Source: an uncultured Eubacteriales bacterium (GTDB lineage Bacteria; Bacillota; Clostridia; Oscillospirales; CAG-272). Taken from it: DNA of 43,513 bases. Both the position numbers and the translations under genes were made by a program. The stretch spans positions 1 through 43,513 of the forward strand of contig CAKXXW010000013.1 of the NCBI GenBank assembly GCA_934378145.1. Reading direction: 5' to 3'. Of this stretch, positions 1-8,189 are shown piece by piece (position 1 is the stretch's first letter; each line of letters begins with the position of its first letter). The notes beneath the pieces were generated by a model. That model was not told where the DNA came from. It did not search any database and worked only from the letters and a program-made list of their open reading frames with translations.

Positions 1-2397
1 GGCAGGCTCGCGGACGACCCCGACGGGGATCTTTCCGCCGAGGAGATCGGAAATTATCAGCCTGTCGACATTCGGGTCGACCGTTCTGATCTTCACCGCG
101 ACCCCGTTCTCACGAAGAGATGCGACGGTCTCCGCAAAGCCTTCGACGACCGCATATCTTACATTTATGCAGGCACAGGCGGCTCCGTCCCTTGCCGCGT
201 ACATAGTAACGACACCCGGCTCGGAAGGCTGAAGCTCAGCCGGAACGGTTATACCGTGTTCGGCAAGAGCCTCCGCGCTTCCGGCGCACATCACTGTTTT
301 ACCGTCTATCAAAGCCTCCGCATACCTTTCCGATGCGGCGGTAAGCTCCGCCGATTCGGGATCACCGAGGTTTGCCGCGGTGAAGCGCATGATCTCCTTC
401 ATGGGTCCGCCGACCGCGGAAAAGAGCGCGTTTATCTCATAAAGTGTTGCGTATATCTTGCTGTTATCGAATATTTTTATGCCGAGTATTTTTGTTTTCG
501 ACGGATCGAAAACATCATCGTCGCCGAAGACCGCCGTATCGTTCTTCACCGTTTCATCGGGGAGCTGACTTCCTATCACGGTAGCCTTTTTCTTTCCGAG
601 CAGGTCGGAAAGGCACATACACTGCAATGCCCCCGTAACGGTCCACGAAAGGGGCGCCGCAAAGGCAAACGCCGCAAAAAACGCGCTGAAGGCTCTCGCA
701 CCCGACTGACCGAAAATTGCTGCCATTATCGAAAGCACGGCTCCGAATGCCGCGAGCGGTATTACGGTGAAGATAAGCGCCGAATCGTACGAGCGGCTCA
801 CCATATTGCTGTCAAAGAAGCCATCGGCAAAGCCTATCCTGCCCGCGACGAGCATCTCCTTGCCGCTTCCGGTGGCTACCGGAACTATGCCGTAGAGCTT
901 GTCCTTGCTTTCCTTCGACAGGAAAAGGAAGGTATAATATTCCCGGCGGCAGTCGAGAAGCTCCGATGTCACGCCGAAAAGAAATCCGAGCGAGACCGGG
1001 AAATTATAGAGTATCACTCCGTCTGTCGGAGCGATTATCGCCGTAACTATATTACATACGACGGCGACCGCAAAGGTGATGCAGAGTACCTGGTCGCCCT
1101 TCGCCTGTTTCCCCGTCATACAGAGGAATCCGTCAAATATCCTGCGGTATGAGGCTGCGGCGCAAAGGACAAGAAGCTGAAGCGAGATCAGCGTATATGA
1201 GGTCGGAAAGTCCCTGCAGTTGAATATCCCCGGGAATGTGATCCCGAAGATCGCGGCATTTTCGTAGACAAGAAGGACCAAAGAAAGCACCGCAGTGGCA
1301 ACGAGCCGCAGGATTATCATACGAAGATCGTGCGAATATGCACTTTTTATTGCCTTTATGTCGGAATCGGGCGAATATTCCCTGCCGCGGTATCCGTAGG
1401 CGCTTCCTCCGGGGGCGTCCTTGTCCCAGCTCTTTTTAAGCTCGTTTTCAAGTCCGCGCACGCGGTCGTCCCCGTATTTTTCCTTCAGCTTGTCGCCGAA
1501 TCCGAGCGCCACAAGCAGCTTGAGATTTGAATCGTCCGCGGTCACAAGTCCCTTCGGAGCCTCTGTCTGATGCCATTCGGTATCCGCACTGTCGTCATCG
1601 TCACCCTCAAGAGTCGGGATCTCTTCGTTTTTTGCCTCCTCTTCGGCGGGCTTTTCGGCGGGCTCTTCCGGATGAGGTTCATCGGAAGGCGTATCGGATT
1701 CTTTTTCGGCAGTATCCTTTTCCGCTGCCGCTTCGTCGACAAAAGCGACCGGAGCCTCGGCTTCGGGAACAGGCTCGGGCTGTTCCTCAGTCATCGCGGG
1801 AGTCGGCTCGGGGTCGTGTTCATGTCCGATCGGACTTATGTCTTTCTGACTTATATCGTCGACGGTATCGTATATGATCTCGTCAAGTGATTCTTCATCC
1901 GATGCCTCTTCTTCGGTTTCCTCCGCAGATTCGGGGTCCGGTTGTATTTCGGATTCCGCTTCCGGCTCGGGTTCGGATCCGACAGGCTCGGGCTGTATTT
2001 CGGGTTCAGGTTCGGGTATAACCTCGGGTTCGGGTACAGTTTCCGTCCCGATCTCCTGTTCGGATCCGACGGAAGTTTCGGACTTGACCTCCTCCGGCTT
2101 AGTCTCAGGTTCCGGTGCGGGTTCCGGTGCGGGAACAGGTTCGGCGGCATCCTCGGTGTCCGGGTCCGGTTCTGCAAAATCGGTCGTGTCCACCTCAAAT
2201 GCGGGAGGCTTGTCCTCGGGCAGAGTGTCGGTGTCTCCGTAATATTTGCGAAGAAGCGCCTTTACATCGTCATCTGTCAGCTTTTTTTGCTTTTTTACGG
2301 CTTTTTTATCTTCCGTACCGCTTTTTGCGGTCTCTTCACGCAGTTTGCAGAGAAGCTCGGCTATTTCTGTATCGTCTCTGTCTTTTTTCGCAGGCAT
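1..2397 (-). CDS. Multi-pass membrane protein with acidic N-terminus and degenerate P-type-ATPase-like core (partial)
   Basis: The frame runs open to the window edge, so at least 799 residues are present and the C-terminus is missing. The ATG at 2397 follows GGAGGGAGG. Residues about 1-350 are hydrophilic and very rich in Pro and Glu; hydrophobic segments start near residue 356. The later part resembles the layout of a P1B-type ATPase. An APLSWT stretch lies where the CPC-type helix would be, then DTAVFGDDDVF near residue 620 where VVFDKTGTLT is expected, then GKTVMCAGSAEALAEHGI and a LRENGVAVKIRTVDPN stretch like the P domain. The phosphorylated Asp-Lys-Thr-Gly motif and the TGES loop are absent, so it is probably not an ion-pumping ATPase. 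It starts 33 bases after rlmB and is probably cotranscribed with it. The family link is my reading, not a search result. Confidence 0.6.
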   Translation of the reverse strand, partial: MPAKKDRDDTEIAELLCKLREETAKSGTEDKKAVKKQKKLTDDDVKALLRKYYGDTDTLPEDKPPAFEVDTTDFAEPDPDTEDAAEPVPAPEPAPEPETKPEEVKSETSVGSEQEIGTETVPEPEVIPEPEPEIQPEPVGSEPEPEAESEIQPDPESAEETEEEASDEESLDEIIYDTVDDISQKDISPIGHEHDPEPTPAMTEEQPEPVPEAEAPVAFVDEAAAEKDTAEKESDTPSDEPHPEEPAEKPAEEEAKNEEIPTLEGDDDDSADTEWHQTEAPKGLVTADDSNLKLLVALGFGDKLKEKYGDDRVRGLENELKKSWDKDAPGGSAYGYRGREYSPDSDIKAIKSAYSHDLRMIILRLVATAVLSLVLLVYENAAIFGITFPGIFNCRDFPTSYTLISLQLLVLCAAASYRRIFDGFLCMTGKQAKGDQVLCITFAVAVVCNIVTAIIAPTDGVILYNFPVSLGFLFGVTSELLDCRREYYTFLFLSKESKDKLYGIVPVATGSGKEMLVAGRIGFADGFFDSNMVSRSYDSALIFTVIPLAAFGAVLSIMAAIFGQSGARAFSAFFAAFAFAAPLSWTVTGALQCMCLSDLLGKKKATVIGSQLPDETVKNDTAVFGDDDVFDPSKTKILGIKIFDNSKIYATLYEINALFSAVGGPMKEIMRFTAANLGDPESAELTAASERYAEALIDGKTVMCAGSAEALAEHGITVPAELQPSEPGVVTMYAARDGAACACINVRYAVVEGFAETVASLRENGVAVKIRTVDPNVDRLIISDLLGGKIPVGVVREPA

Positions 2398-2430
2398 ATG
2401 GACACCTCCCTCCGATCGGAATTTTTCTTG

Positions 2431-3297
2431 TCAGCCTCTCTGACCCTTTGCCGCGGCATAGAGTATCACTGCCGCCGCGGTCGAAACATTGAGCGAATTG
2501 ACCTTACCGTACATCGGTATCGAAACGGTCATATCGCAGCATTTTTTTACGAGCTGAGAGACTCCGTTGCCTTCACTGCCGAACACGATCGCGGCGGGAA
2601 GGTCAAAATCGGTATCGTAATACATCTGCCCACCCGCCTCGGCGGCAAAGGTCCAGATGCCTTTCTTTTTAAGCTCCTCAACAGTCGAGGCGATGTTCGA
2701 TACCTTCGCAACGGCAAGATGTTCGATAGCCCCGGCGGACGCCTTCGATACGACCGGCGTAAGTCCCGCGTTGCGGCGCTTCGGTATGATAAGCCCGTGC
2801 GCTCCCGCGCCCTCCGCACACCGTATCAGCGCACCGAGGTTATACGGATCGCAGATGCCGTCCGAAATGACGATAAGGGGCTTTTCTCCGCGCTCGCGGG
2901 CTATCTCAAGTATGTCATCGACCGTGGAATATTCCTTTTCGGCAGCCATCGCGATAACTCCCTGATGAGGTGTTCCGCACGACATCGAATCGAGCTTTGC
3001 CTTCTCGACCTCAATGACCGGGATGCGCATTTCGACAGCCTCGGCAACGAGGACTACGATCGAGCCTTCTCTTTCTCCGCGCTGTACAAGGAGCTTGTCC
3101 ACGGCCCTGCCCGAACGGAGAAGCTCACGAACGGCGTTTCTGCCTATCACGAGTCCGTCAAAAGTATTTCCCTCTTCTTCCGTGCTTTCGGGCGCGGTCT
3201 GTCCGAGACCTTCACTCTTTCTGCGGTAGCCGTTATCGGATCCGCGCCTTGCATTTTCGTATATTTTTTTCCTGTTTTTATAATTTTTACCGTCCAT
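2431..3297 (-). CDS. rlmB: 23S rRNA (guanosine-2'-O-)-methyltransferase, SpoU/TrmH family
   Basis: A 288-residue SpoU-family RNA 2'-O-ribose methyltransferase. The first ~45 residues are a basic, low-complexity tail. An RNA-binding substrate domain (FDGLVIGRNAVRELL) follows, then the knotted SAM-binding domain. Family motifs are NLGALIRCAEGAGAHG, VFGSEGNGVS and SIPMYGKVNSLNVSTAAAV, which form the deep trefoil knot and SAM pocket. Length and the N-terminal L30e-like domain fit the RlmB/YacO branch, which in E. coli methylates G2251 of 23S rRNA; the exact target here is inferred. It appears to be first in a two-gene transcript with the acidic membrane protein downstream. Confidence 0.9.
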   Translation of the reverse strand: MDGKNYKNRKKIYENARRGSDNGYRRKSEGLGQTAPESTEEEGNTFDGLVIGRNAVRELLRSGRAVDKLLVQRGEREGSIVVLVAEAVEMRIPVIEVEKAKLDSMSCGTPHQGVIAMAAEKEYSTVDDILEIARERGEKPLIVISDGICDPYNLGALIRCAEGAGAHGLIIPKRRNAGLTPVVSKASAGAIEHLAVAKVSNIASTVEELKKKGIWTFAAEAGGQMYYDTDFDLPAAIVFGSEGNGVSQLVKKCCDMTVSIPMYGKVNSLNVSTAAAVILYAAAKGQRG

Positions 3298-3327
3298 TTT
3301 CCCTATGACCTTATGTTATTTTCGTAC

Positions 3328-3356
3328 ATTATAACATACCCGGGGCGATTTGTACA
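3328..3356 (-). promoter_or_regulatory. Probable sigma-A promoter of rlmB
   Basis: Read on the minus strand: TGTACA (3351-3356), a 17-base spacer, then a perfect TATAAT (3328-3333), about 30 bases before the rlmB ATG. The -35 matches 4 of 6 consensus positions. Confidence 0.55.
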
Positions 3357-3443
3357 TACGAAAACCGAAATTTTCCCGCAACAAACGCACGACTTTATTC
3401 GACCCGACGGTATTTTTTGTCGTTTTCGGGGAGAATACAAAGC

Positions 3444-3478
3444 CCCCGGCTCGGGAAGTTTGTTTTCCAAAGCCGAGG
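3444..3478 (-). terminator. Possible terminator of the SGNH lipoprotein gene
   Basis: On the minus strand CCTCGGCT (from 3478) can pair with AGCCGGGG (ending at 3444). An inner GGAA/TTCC stem sits inside. The tail GCTTTGTATTC is only modestly T-rich, so the call is tentative. It lies about 30 bases past the stop at 3508. Confidence 0.4.
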
Positions 3479-3507
3479 GATCTCTCGCTTTTACCGTATA
3501 TGCGGTA

Positions 3508-5271
3508 TCAGCTTTCGGGACCGCAGCCCCACTTTTTATTGTACTCGTCTATGAGCTTCTGTATCCCGAGCATTTCCGACTCCGACTCGAATATCTTGGT
3601 GAAATTCGTCGAAGAAGGATCGGTATAGTATTTATTCGGGTAGTCAGCGTAGGAAACACTGCCGTCGCCGTATTTCAGCTTCGTTCTCATGGAATATTTC
3701 TGCCCGACGGCGCTCCTGCCGGTCGCCGCACAGTAAGCCGCCTGCGCCTGGATATATCCCGCGAGAGGGTTCGGGTGATGCGTGTCGCTGCCCTTATTGT
3801 TAACAAAAGAATTTTTTGTGTATTTCAGGGTGCCGCCGGGAACCTTCACATTATCCGGATCCGAATAAAGGTCATAGCACACATGTCCCCAATCGACGAT
3901 CGTCACTCCCGCCTTCTGAAGCTCGGGTAGCTTATTGAGCAAAGCCGTGTGATTTTTTGTGTACGAGTAGGTATGCGCAAGGTAGAAGAATCTCACCCCG
4001 GGCTTTGTGAAGCGCTTCATAACGCTCTTCGTATGAGTCACGAGGTTAGAGTTATTCTGACCCGCCTCAGAGAAGAATACAAGATCAACATCGGACAGGT
4101 CGAGCTTTCCGAGAAGATCTCCGTGACCGTCATTCATCGTACATCCCGATTCCGTAAAGTCCTTTATCGTATGATTTCCGTAAGTGCAGTCATAGACGGT
4201 TATATCGTCACCGTTTGCCTTTGCGATCTCGTAGAACCAGCCGTAATCCTTACCCTGCATGTTGCCCTTGGTGACAACTCCGCCATAATAGATCATTGAG
4301 TTTCCTATGAAAACGACCTTCATTCCGTTTATAGAGCCTCCGGTTTTCAATGTTTTCGTAATTCCCACCGCGAGCTTTCCCGACGAAGATGTCATATTAT
4401 CAACAAATGTGTTTTTCAGTGAGATCAGCCCCGCCGCATTCGCCGCCGCAAGCACTACATTCGCGTCGGTGGTCTTGAAGCAGGCTTCGTTTTTCGCGTT
4501 GACGGCGCTGTCGGGACGGTTGGTCGCGCCGATAAGTATCTCGTGAGCCGACGGACTTTCGGCATCCGTAACGATGTCGAGGATCGCGCCTCCGTTCAGA
4601 CCGATATACTCCGCAAGCTCTTCGGCAAGCTCTTTTTCACCGCTGTTGCCCGAAGCCGGCACGACTATACGGAACTCACCGGCAGGCACTCCGCAGAAGC
4701 TGAGATCGCCGAACTTGTATTTGTCGTAAGTATTGATATGGACATGTTTTTCACCGTAGCTTACCGAACCGTTTTCCGTGGTCAAGCTGTTAAAAAACCA
4801 ATCTGCGGCTTCCTGCAGTCTTGTCGCGTCATTTGCGTAGATGCAGATCTTGTTTTCCACGACCATAACTACATAATCAAGGTAGGTACCGAGAGCCTTC
4901 TTCGCCGTTTCCGACTCGGGACGGTTCGTCATACCGACAAGTATCTCAAAGTTATCGTTGTCGGCTTCCTCGGGATTTTTTACCCAGTCGTCACTGATCT
5001 TTATGACGGAACGACCGGCAATATCCTCAAGCTTGTTGCAGAGTCCGGATGCCACACTGATGACATCTTTGTCTGCCTTTTCGGCTCTTACTATGCAGTA
5101 AGCCTTTTCGCCGTTCAGTAATATCGGATCATCTTTTTCTTCGGTCACCGAGGAATCACTTTTCGAATCGGTGACTTCGCCCCCCGTGGTGTTATTGCAT
5201 CCGGCCAGCAATATGACCGAAAGCAACAGCAAAACAACCGTTGCGGCAAGAAATTTAACTTGTTTTTTCAT
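3508..5271 (-). CDS. Secreted lipoprotein with C-terminal SGNH/GDSL hydrolase-like domain
   Basis: 587 residues. The N-terminal signal peptide has a hydrophobic core and lipobox LAGC (Cys25), followed by a Ser/Thr/Asp-rich linker, so the protein should be anchored outside the membrane. Residues ~50-300 contain two copies of a module marked by EILVGMTNRPES (109-120) and EILIGATNRPDS (244-255); a related motif occurs in the beta-helix lipoprotein at 17026-19413. Residues ~316-525 resemble an SGNH hydrolase: FIGNSMIYYG (321-330) sits where block I GDS is usual, and SDTHHPNP (495-502) resembles the block V Asp-x-x-His. The likely substrate is an ester or acetylated polysaccharide, but this is inferred. 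It has its own promoter at 5305-5333 and is monocistronic. Confidence 0.75.
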   Translation of the reverse strand: MKKQVKFLAATVVLLLLSVILLAGCNNTTGGEVTDSKSDSSVTEEKDDPILLNGEKAYCIVRAEKADKDVISVASGLCNKLEDIAGRSVIKISDDWVKNPEEADNDNFEILVGMTNRPESETAKKALGTYLDYVVMVVENKICIYANDATRLQEAADWFFNSLTTENGSVSYGEKHVHINTYDKYKFGDLSFCGVPAGEFRIVVPASGNSGEKELAEELAEYIGLNGGAILDIVTDAESPSAHEILIGATNRPDSAVNAKNEACFKTTDANVVLAAANAAGLISLKNTFVDNMTSSSGKLAVGITKTLKTGGSINGMKVVFIGNSMIYYGGVVTKGNMQGKDYGWFYEIAKANGDDITVYDCTYGNHTIKDFTESGCTMNDGHGDLLGKLDLSDVDLVFFSEAGQNNSNLVTHTKSVMKRFTKPGVRFFYLAHTYSYTKNHTALLNKLPELQKAGVTIVDWGHVCYDLYSDPDNVKVPGGTLKYTKNSFVNNKGSDTHHPNPLAGYIQAQAAYCAATGRSAVGQKYSMRTKLKYGDGSVSYADYPNKYYTDPSSTNFTKIFESESEMLGIQKLIDEYNKKWGCGPES

Positions 5272-5304
5272 ACCGGGCGCTCCTTTTTGACCGTGATTTT
5301 CATA

Positions 5305-5333
5305 ATTATAGCATATCTCTCCAAGAATTGCAA
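5305..5333 (-). promoter_or_regulatory. Promoter of the SGNH lipoprotein gene
   Basis: Minus strand TTGCAA (5328-5333), 17-base spacer, TATAAT (5305-5310). It is divergent from the fumarase operon promoter, which uses the same TTGCAA -35. Between 5334 and 5450 I see no gene or clear site. The gene-free stretch 5272-5586 is thus a divergent promoter region. Confidence 0.7.
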
Positions 5334-5450
5334 GAGTCTGTCAGCTTTTTTAATGTCTTATGCGCAGATAAAAAGTCCTGATCTGCCTCCCTTGTTAAAT
5401 ATTTATCACTAATTGAGGCGATGTCCCGTTTTTTTTGTGCGTGTTTACAC

Positions 5451-5480
5451 TTGCAAAAAAGTGCATTATGATGTTATAAT
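5451..5480 (+). promoter_or_regulatory. Promoter of the fumarase-Hdr-Flox-fumarate reductase operon
   Basis: TTGCAA (5451-5456), 18-base spacer, perfect TATAAT (5475-5480). Transcription would start near 5487, leaving a leader of about 100 bases before the fumC ATG. No other promoter is obvious between the genes up to 16959. Confidence 0.6.
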
Positions 5481-5500
5481 ATGTTGTAATATGCGAAATT

Positions 5501-5524
5501 GCGGTTTTTTACTTTTGAAACCGC
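5501..5524 (+). other. Small hairpin in the fumC leader
   Basis: GCGGTTT (5501-5507) pairs with AAACCGC (5518-5524) around a 10-base loop and is followed by GGTTTTTC. It resembles a weak attenuator-type hairpin between promoter and start codon. The 7-bp stem may be fortuitous. Confidence 0.3.
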
Positions 5525-5586
5525 GGTTTTTCATACAACTCCGTCGTAAAAAAATTTATTTAATAATAAAAAAGGAAGGTTTTACA

Positions 5587-6963
5587 ATGGAATACCGCAT
5601 CGAACACGACTCTATGGGAGAAGTCAAAGTCCCCGCAGACAAGTACTGGGCTGCACAGACCGAAAGAAGCCACGAAAACTTCAAGATCGGAGTAGGCATC
5701 GAAACAATGCCCGCCGAGATCATCCACGCCTTCGGTATCCTCAAAAAGGCTGCCGCCGTCGCCAACCACTCGCTCAAGCCCGAAAAAATGACCGACGAAA
5801 AGCTCGCGGCTATCTCCGAGGCATGCGATGAAGTCATCGACGGCAAGCTCAACGAGCATTTCCCGCTCGTCGTATGGCAGACCGGAAGCGGCACACAGTC
5901 GAATATGAATGCCAACGAGGTCATAGCAAACCGCGCCAATGAGATCGCCGGCAAGAAGCTCTGCCATCCCAACGATGACATCAATATGAGCCAGTCCTCC
6001 AACGATACCTTCCCCACCGCCATGCACATCAGCGCAGTCATAGCTCTCGAAGACAAGGTCCTTCCCGCCGTAGAAATGCTCATCGCGACCTTCCGTCGCC
6101 TTGAGAAAGAAAACGAGGGGATCGTCAAGAGCGGACGCACTCACCTTCAGGACGCCACCCCGATCACCTTCTCGCAGGAGATCAGCGGCTGGAGATCCTC
6201 ACTCGAAAAGGATGTTTCGCTTATAAAGCTCGCCGTCGAGCCTCTCCGTCAACTCGCGCTCGGCGGAACCGCCGTCGGAACCGGTCTGAACGCCCCCAAG
6301 GGCTTCGATGTAAAGGTAGCCGCAGCGATCTCCGAACTTACCGGCAAGGAATTCGTCACTGCCGAGAACAAGTTCCATGCTCTCACCTCGAAGGATGAGC
6401 TGGTATTCGCTCACGGTGCGCTGAAGGCTCTCGCCGCCGATATGATGAAGATCGCAAACGATATCCGTTGGCTCGCCAGCGGTCCCCGCGTCGGACTCGG
6501 TGAGATCCACATCCCTGAAAATGAGCCCGGCTCCTCCATCATGCCCGGAAAGGTCAACCCCACTCAGTGCGAGGCTGTCACCATGGTCGCCGTTCAGGTA
6601 ATGGGCAACGATGTTGCGGTCGGTATGGCGGCATCGCAGGGCAACTTCGAGCTGAATGTCTTTATGCCCGTCTGCATCTACAACTTCCTTCAGTCCGCCC
6701 GTCTGCTTGCCGAGGCTATCGTTTCCTTCAATAACAACTGCGCCGTCGGCATCACCGCGAACCGTGAGAAGATGCACAACAACCTTCACAACTCGCTCAT
6801 GCTCGTGACCGCGCTCAACCCCTACATAGGATATGAGAACGCCGCGAAGACCGTCAAGCTCGCCTTCAAGGAAAACATCTCGCTCAAAGAAGCCTGCGTA
6901 AAGCTCGGTTTCCTTTCCGCCGAGAAGTTTGACGAGGTATTCCACCCCGAACAGATGGTCTGA
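5587..6963 (+). CDS. fumC: Class II fumarate hydratase
   Basis: 458 residues, the usual class II fumarase length. It interconverts (S)-malate and fumarate in the cytoplasm without an Fe-S cluster. The fumarase/aspartase signature GSSIMPGKVNP begins near residue 315, the substrate-loop TGSGTQSNMNANEV is intact, and the catalytic-site GRTHLQDATPI places His186 where E. coli FumC has His188. I chose the ATG at 5587 because GGAAGG lies 9 bases upstream and the protein begins as family members do (MEYRIEHDSMGEVKVPADKYWGAQ-like). An upstream in-frame ATG at 5413 precedes the promoter and is rejected. As first gene of the operon it would supply fumarate to the reductase encoded at 13438-15741. Aspartase belongs to the same superfamily, but the close match throughout favours fumarase. 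Confidence 0.95.
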   Translation: MEYRIEHDSMGEVKVPADKYWAAQTERSHENFKIGVGIETMPAEIIHAFGILKKAAAVANHSLKPEKMTDEKLAAISEACDEVIDGKLNEHFPLVVWQTGSGTQSNMNANEVIANRANEIAGKKLCHPNDDINMSQSSNDTFPTAMHISAVIALEDKVLPAVEMLIATFRRLEKENEGIVKSGRTHLQDATPITFSQEISGWRSSLEKDVSLIKLAVEPLRQLALGGTAVGTGLNAPKGFDVKVAAAISELTGKEFVTAENKFHALTSKDELVFAHGALKALAADMMKIANDIRWLASGPRVGLGEIHIPENEPGSSIMPGKVNPTQCEAVTMVAVQVMGNDVAVGMAASQGNFELNVFMPVCIYNFLQSARLLAEAIVSFNNNCAVGITANREKMHNNLHNSLMLVTALNPYIGYENAAKTVKLAFKENISLKEACVKLGFLSAEKFDEVFHPEQMV

Positions 6964-6995
6964 TAAATAATAAATAAAAGGAAACGCCGTTTATT

Positions 6996-7781
6996 ATGAT
7001 TTACAGTTATTACCCCGGCTGCACGCTGAAAAACAAGGCTCAGCAGCTTGATGTCTACGCCCGCCGCTCGGCGGAAAAGCTCGGCATCACGCTTGAGGAG
7101 CTTCCCGAATGGCAGTGCTGCGGCGGTGTTTATCCGCTCGGACGCGATGAGATAGCCACAAAGCTCTCGTCGGTACGGGCGCTGATGGCGGCGCGCGACA
7201 GGGGGCACGATCTCGTGACCCTCTGTTCCGCCTGTCACAATGTTCTGAAACAGGTCAACCGCGATATGGCGGAGGACGAATACATTTCGGAGCGCGTAAA
7301 CAATTACCTCGGCAAGGACGGCAGCTACCACGGTGAAACAAAGGTCGTTCATTTCCTTGAACTCCTTCGCGATACCGTCGGCTTTGACAAGCTCAAGGAA
7401 GCCGTCGTCAATCCCCTTACCGGAAGGAATATCGGAGCCTACTACGGCTGTCTGCTTCTCCGTCCCGGAAGGGTCATGAAGATGGACGATCCCGAAAATC
7501 CGAAGCTGATGGAGGATCTTCTCCGCGCTCTCGGTGCCGAGCCGGTCATCTACGCCGAGCGCAACGAATGTTGCGGAGGATATGTGACGCTTGACGACAA
7601 GTCCTTTGCTGCGCGCCGCGCCGATGCTATCGTTACCGATGCCTCGTCGCATGGAGCCGAGATGCTCGTAACAGCCTGCCCGCTCTGCCGCTACAACCTT
7701 GAGGTCAACGCGGGCGCAAAGCTCCCGACCGTCTATTTCACCGAGCTGCTTGCAGAAGCTCTCGGAGTAAAGGAGGACTGA
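6996..7781 (+). CDS. hdrB: HdrB-type CCG-domain iron-sulfur subunit
   Basis: 261 residues with two complete cysteine-rich CCG domains: Cys9, Cys41-Cys42, Cys77/Cys80 and Cys152, Cys192-Cys193, Cys228/Cys231. In methanogen HdrB these ligate two non-cubane [4Fe-4S] clusters that reduce the CoM-S-S-CoB disulfide. No membrane segment is present. The organism should not use CoM/CoB, so the partner is either an unknown disulfide or, more likely here, the fumarate reductase. The methanogen thiol:fumarate reductase subunit TfrB carries an HdrB-like C-terminal half fused to an FrdB-like half; here those halves would be this gene and 13438-14112. An AAAGGAAA ribosome site precedes the ATG, 32 bases after fumC. 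Confidence 0.9.
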   Translation: MIYSYYPGCTLKNKAQQLDVYARRSAEKLGITLEELPEWQCCGGVYPLGRDEIATKLSSVRALMAARDRGHDLVTLCSACHNVLKQVNRDMAEDEYISERVNNYLGKDGSYHGETKVVHFLELLRDTVGFDKLKEAVVNPLTGRNIGAYYGCLLLRPGRVMKMDDPENPKLMEDLLRALGAEPVIYAERNECCGGYVTLDDKSFAARRADAIVTDASSHGAEMLVTACPLCRYNLEVNAGAKLPTVYFTELLAEALGVKED

Positions 7782-7787
7782 CCGCAG

Positions 7788-8174
7788 ATGGAAAACAAGG
7801 TCACACGCGAAGACATCGAGCGCATCAGCGGAGTCAATCCTCTAAAATGTATGCGTTGCGGCAAATGCACCGCGACCTGCCCCGCATACGACGAGATGAA
7901 CTATCATCCCCATGAGTTCGTATATATGGTCGAGCGCGGCGAGATCGACAAGCTGATGGCTGACACCTCAATATACAGGTGCCTTTCCTGCTTTGCCTGC
8001 GTCGAGCGTTGCCCGCGTCAGGTCGAACCCGCAAAACTCATCGAAGCCGTAAGGCTCGCCTGCATCAGACGGCAGGGCGAAAATCATCTGAAAGCCGACG
8101 ACATCCCCTCAAAGCTCGACCCCGAGCTTCCTCAGCAGGCTATCGTCAGCGCATTCAGAAAATATTCTAAGTAA
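7788..8174 (+). CDS. hdrC: HdrC-type 4Fe-4S electron-transfer subunit
   Basis: 128 residues with two complete CxxCxxCxxxCP cluster motifs (Cys21/24/27/31 and Cys65/68/71/75). The surrounding text is typical of HdrC (LKCMRCGKCTATCPAY, LSCFACVERCPRQV). It relays electrons between HdrA and HdrB. It begins 6 bases after hdrB with AGGAGG inside the hdrB tail. It is soluble, without the HdrE-type membrane partner of Methanosarcina. Confidence 0.9.
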   Translation: MENKVTREDIERISGVNPLKCMRCGKCTATCPAYDEMNYHPHEFVYMVERGEIDKLMADTSIYRCLSCFACVERCPRQVEPAKLIEAVRLACIRRQGENHLKADDIPSKLDPELPQQAIVSAFRKYSK

Positions 8175-8189
8175 TTTAAGGAGAATGCT

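Noticed and set aside
256..1152. A 298-codon plus-strand frame near the left edge
   Set aside because: Antisense to the partial membrane protein, which continues to the window edge. The translation is compositionally odd, rich in Arg, Glu and Tyr, with no motif.
1874..2242. Repetitive GGTTCGGGTTC-like DNA considered as a tandem repeat or CRISPR
   Set aside because: The repeats are short and irregular and encode the Pro-Glu-rich head of the minus-strand protein. There are no spacers or constant repeat unit.
1942..3930. A 662-codon open frame on the plus strand
   Set aside because: It runs antisense through the acidic membrane protein, rlmB and the SGNH lipoprotein, all of which have clear motifs and ribosome sites. 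Its translation has no recognisable domain and is an artefact of codon bias.
5413..5586. Extended N-terminus for fumarase from an ATG at 5413
   Set aside because: It would start upstream of the promoter at 5451-5480, and the ATG at 5587 has the ribosome site and the family-typical start.
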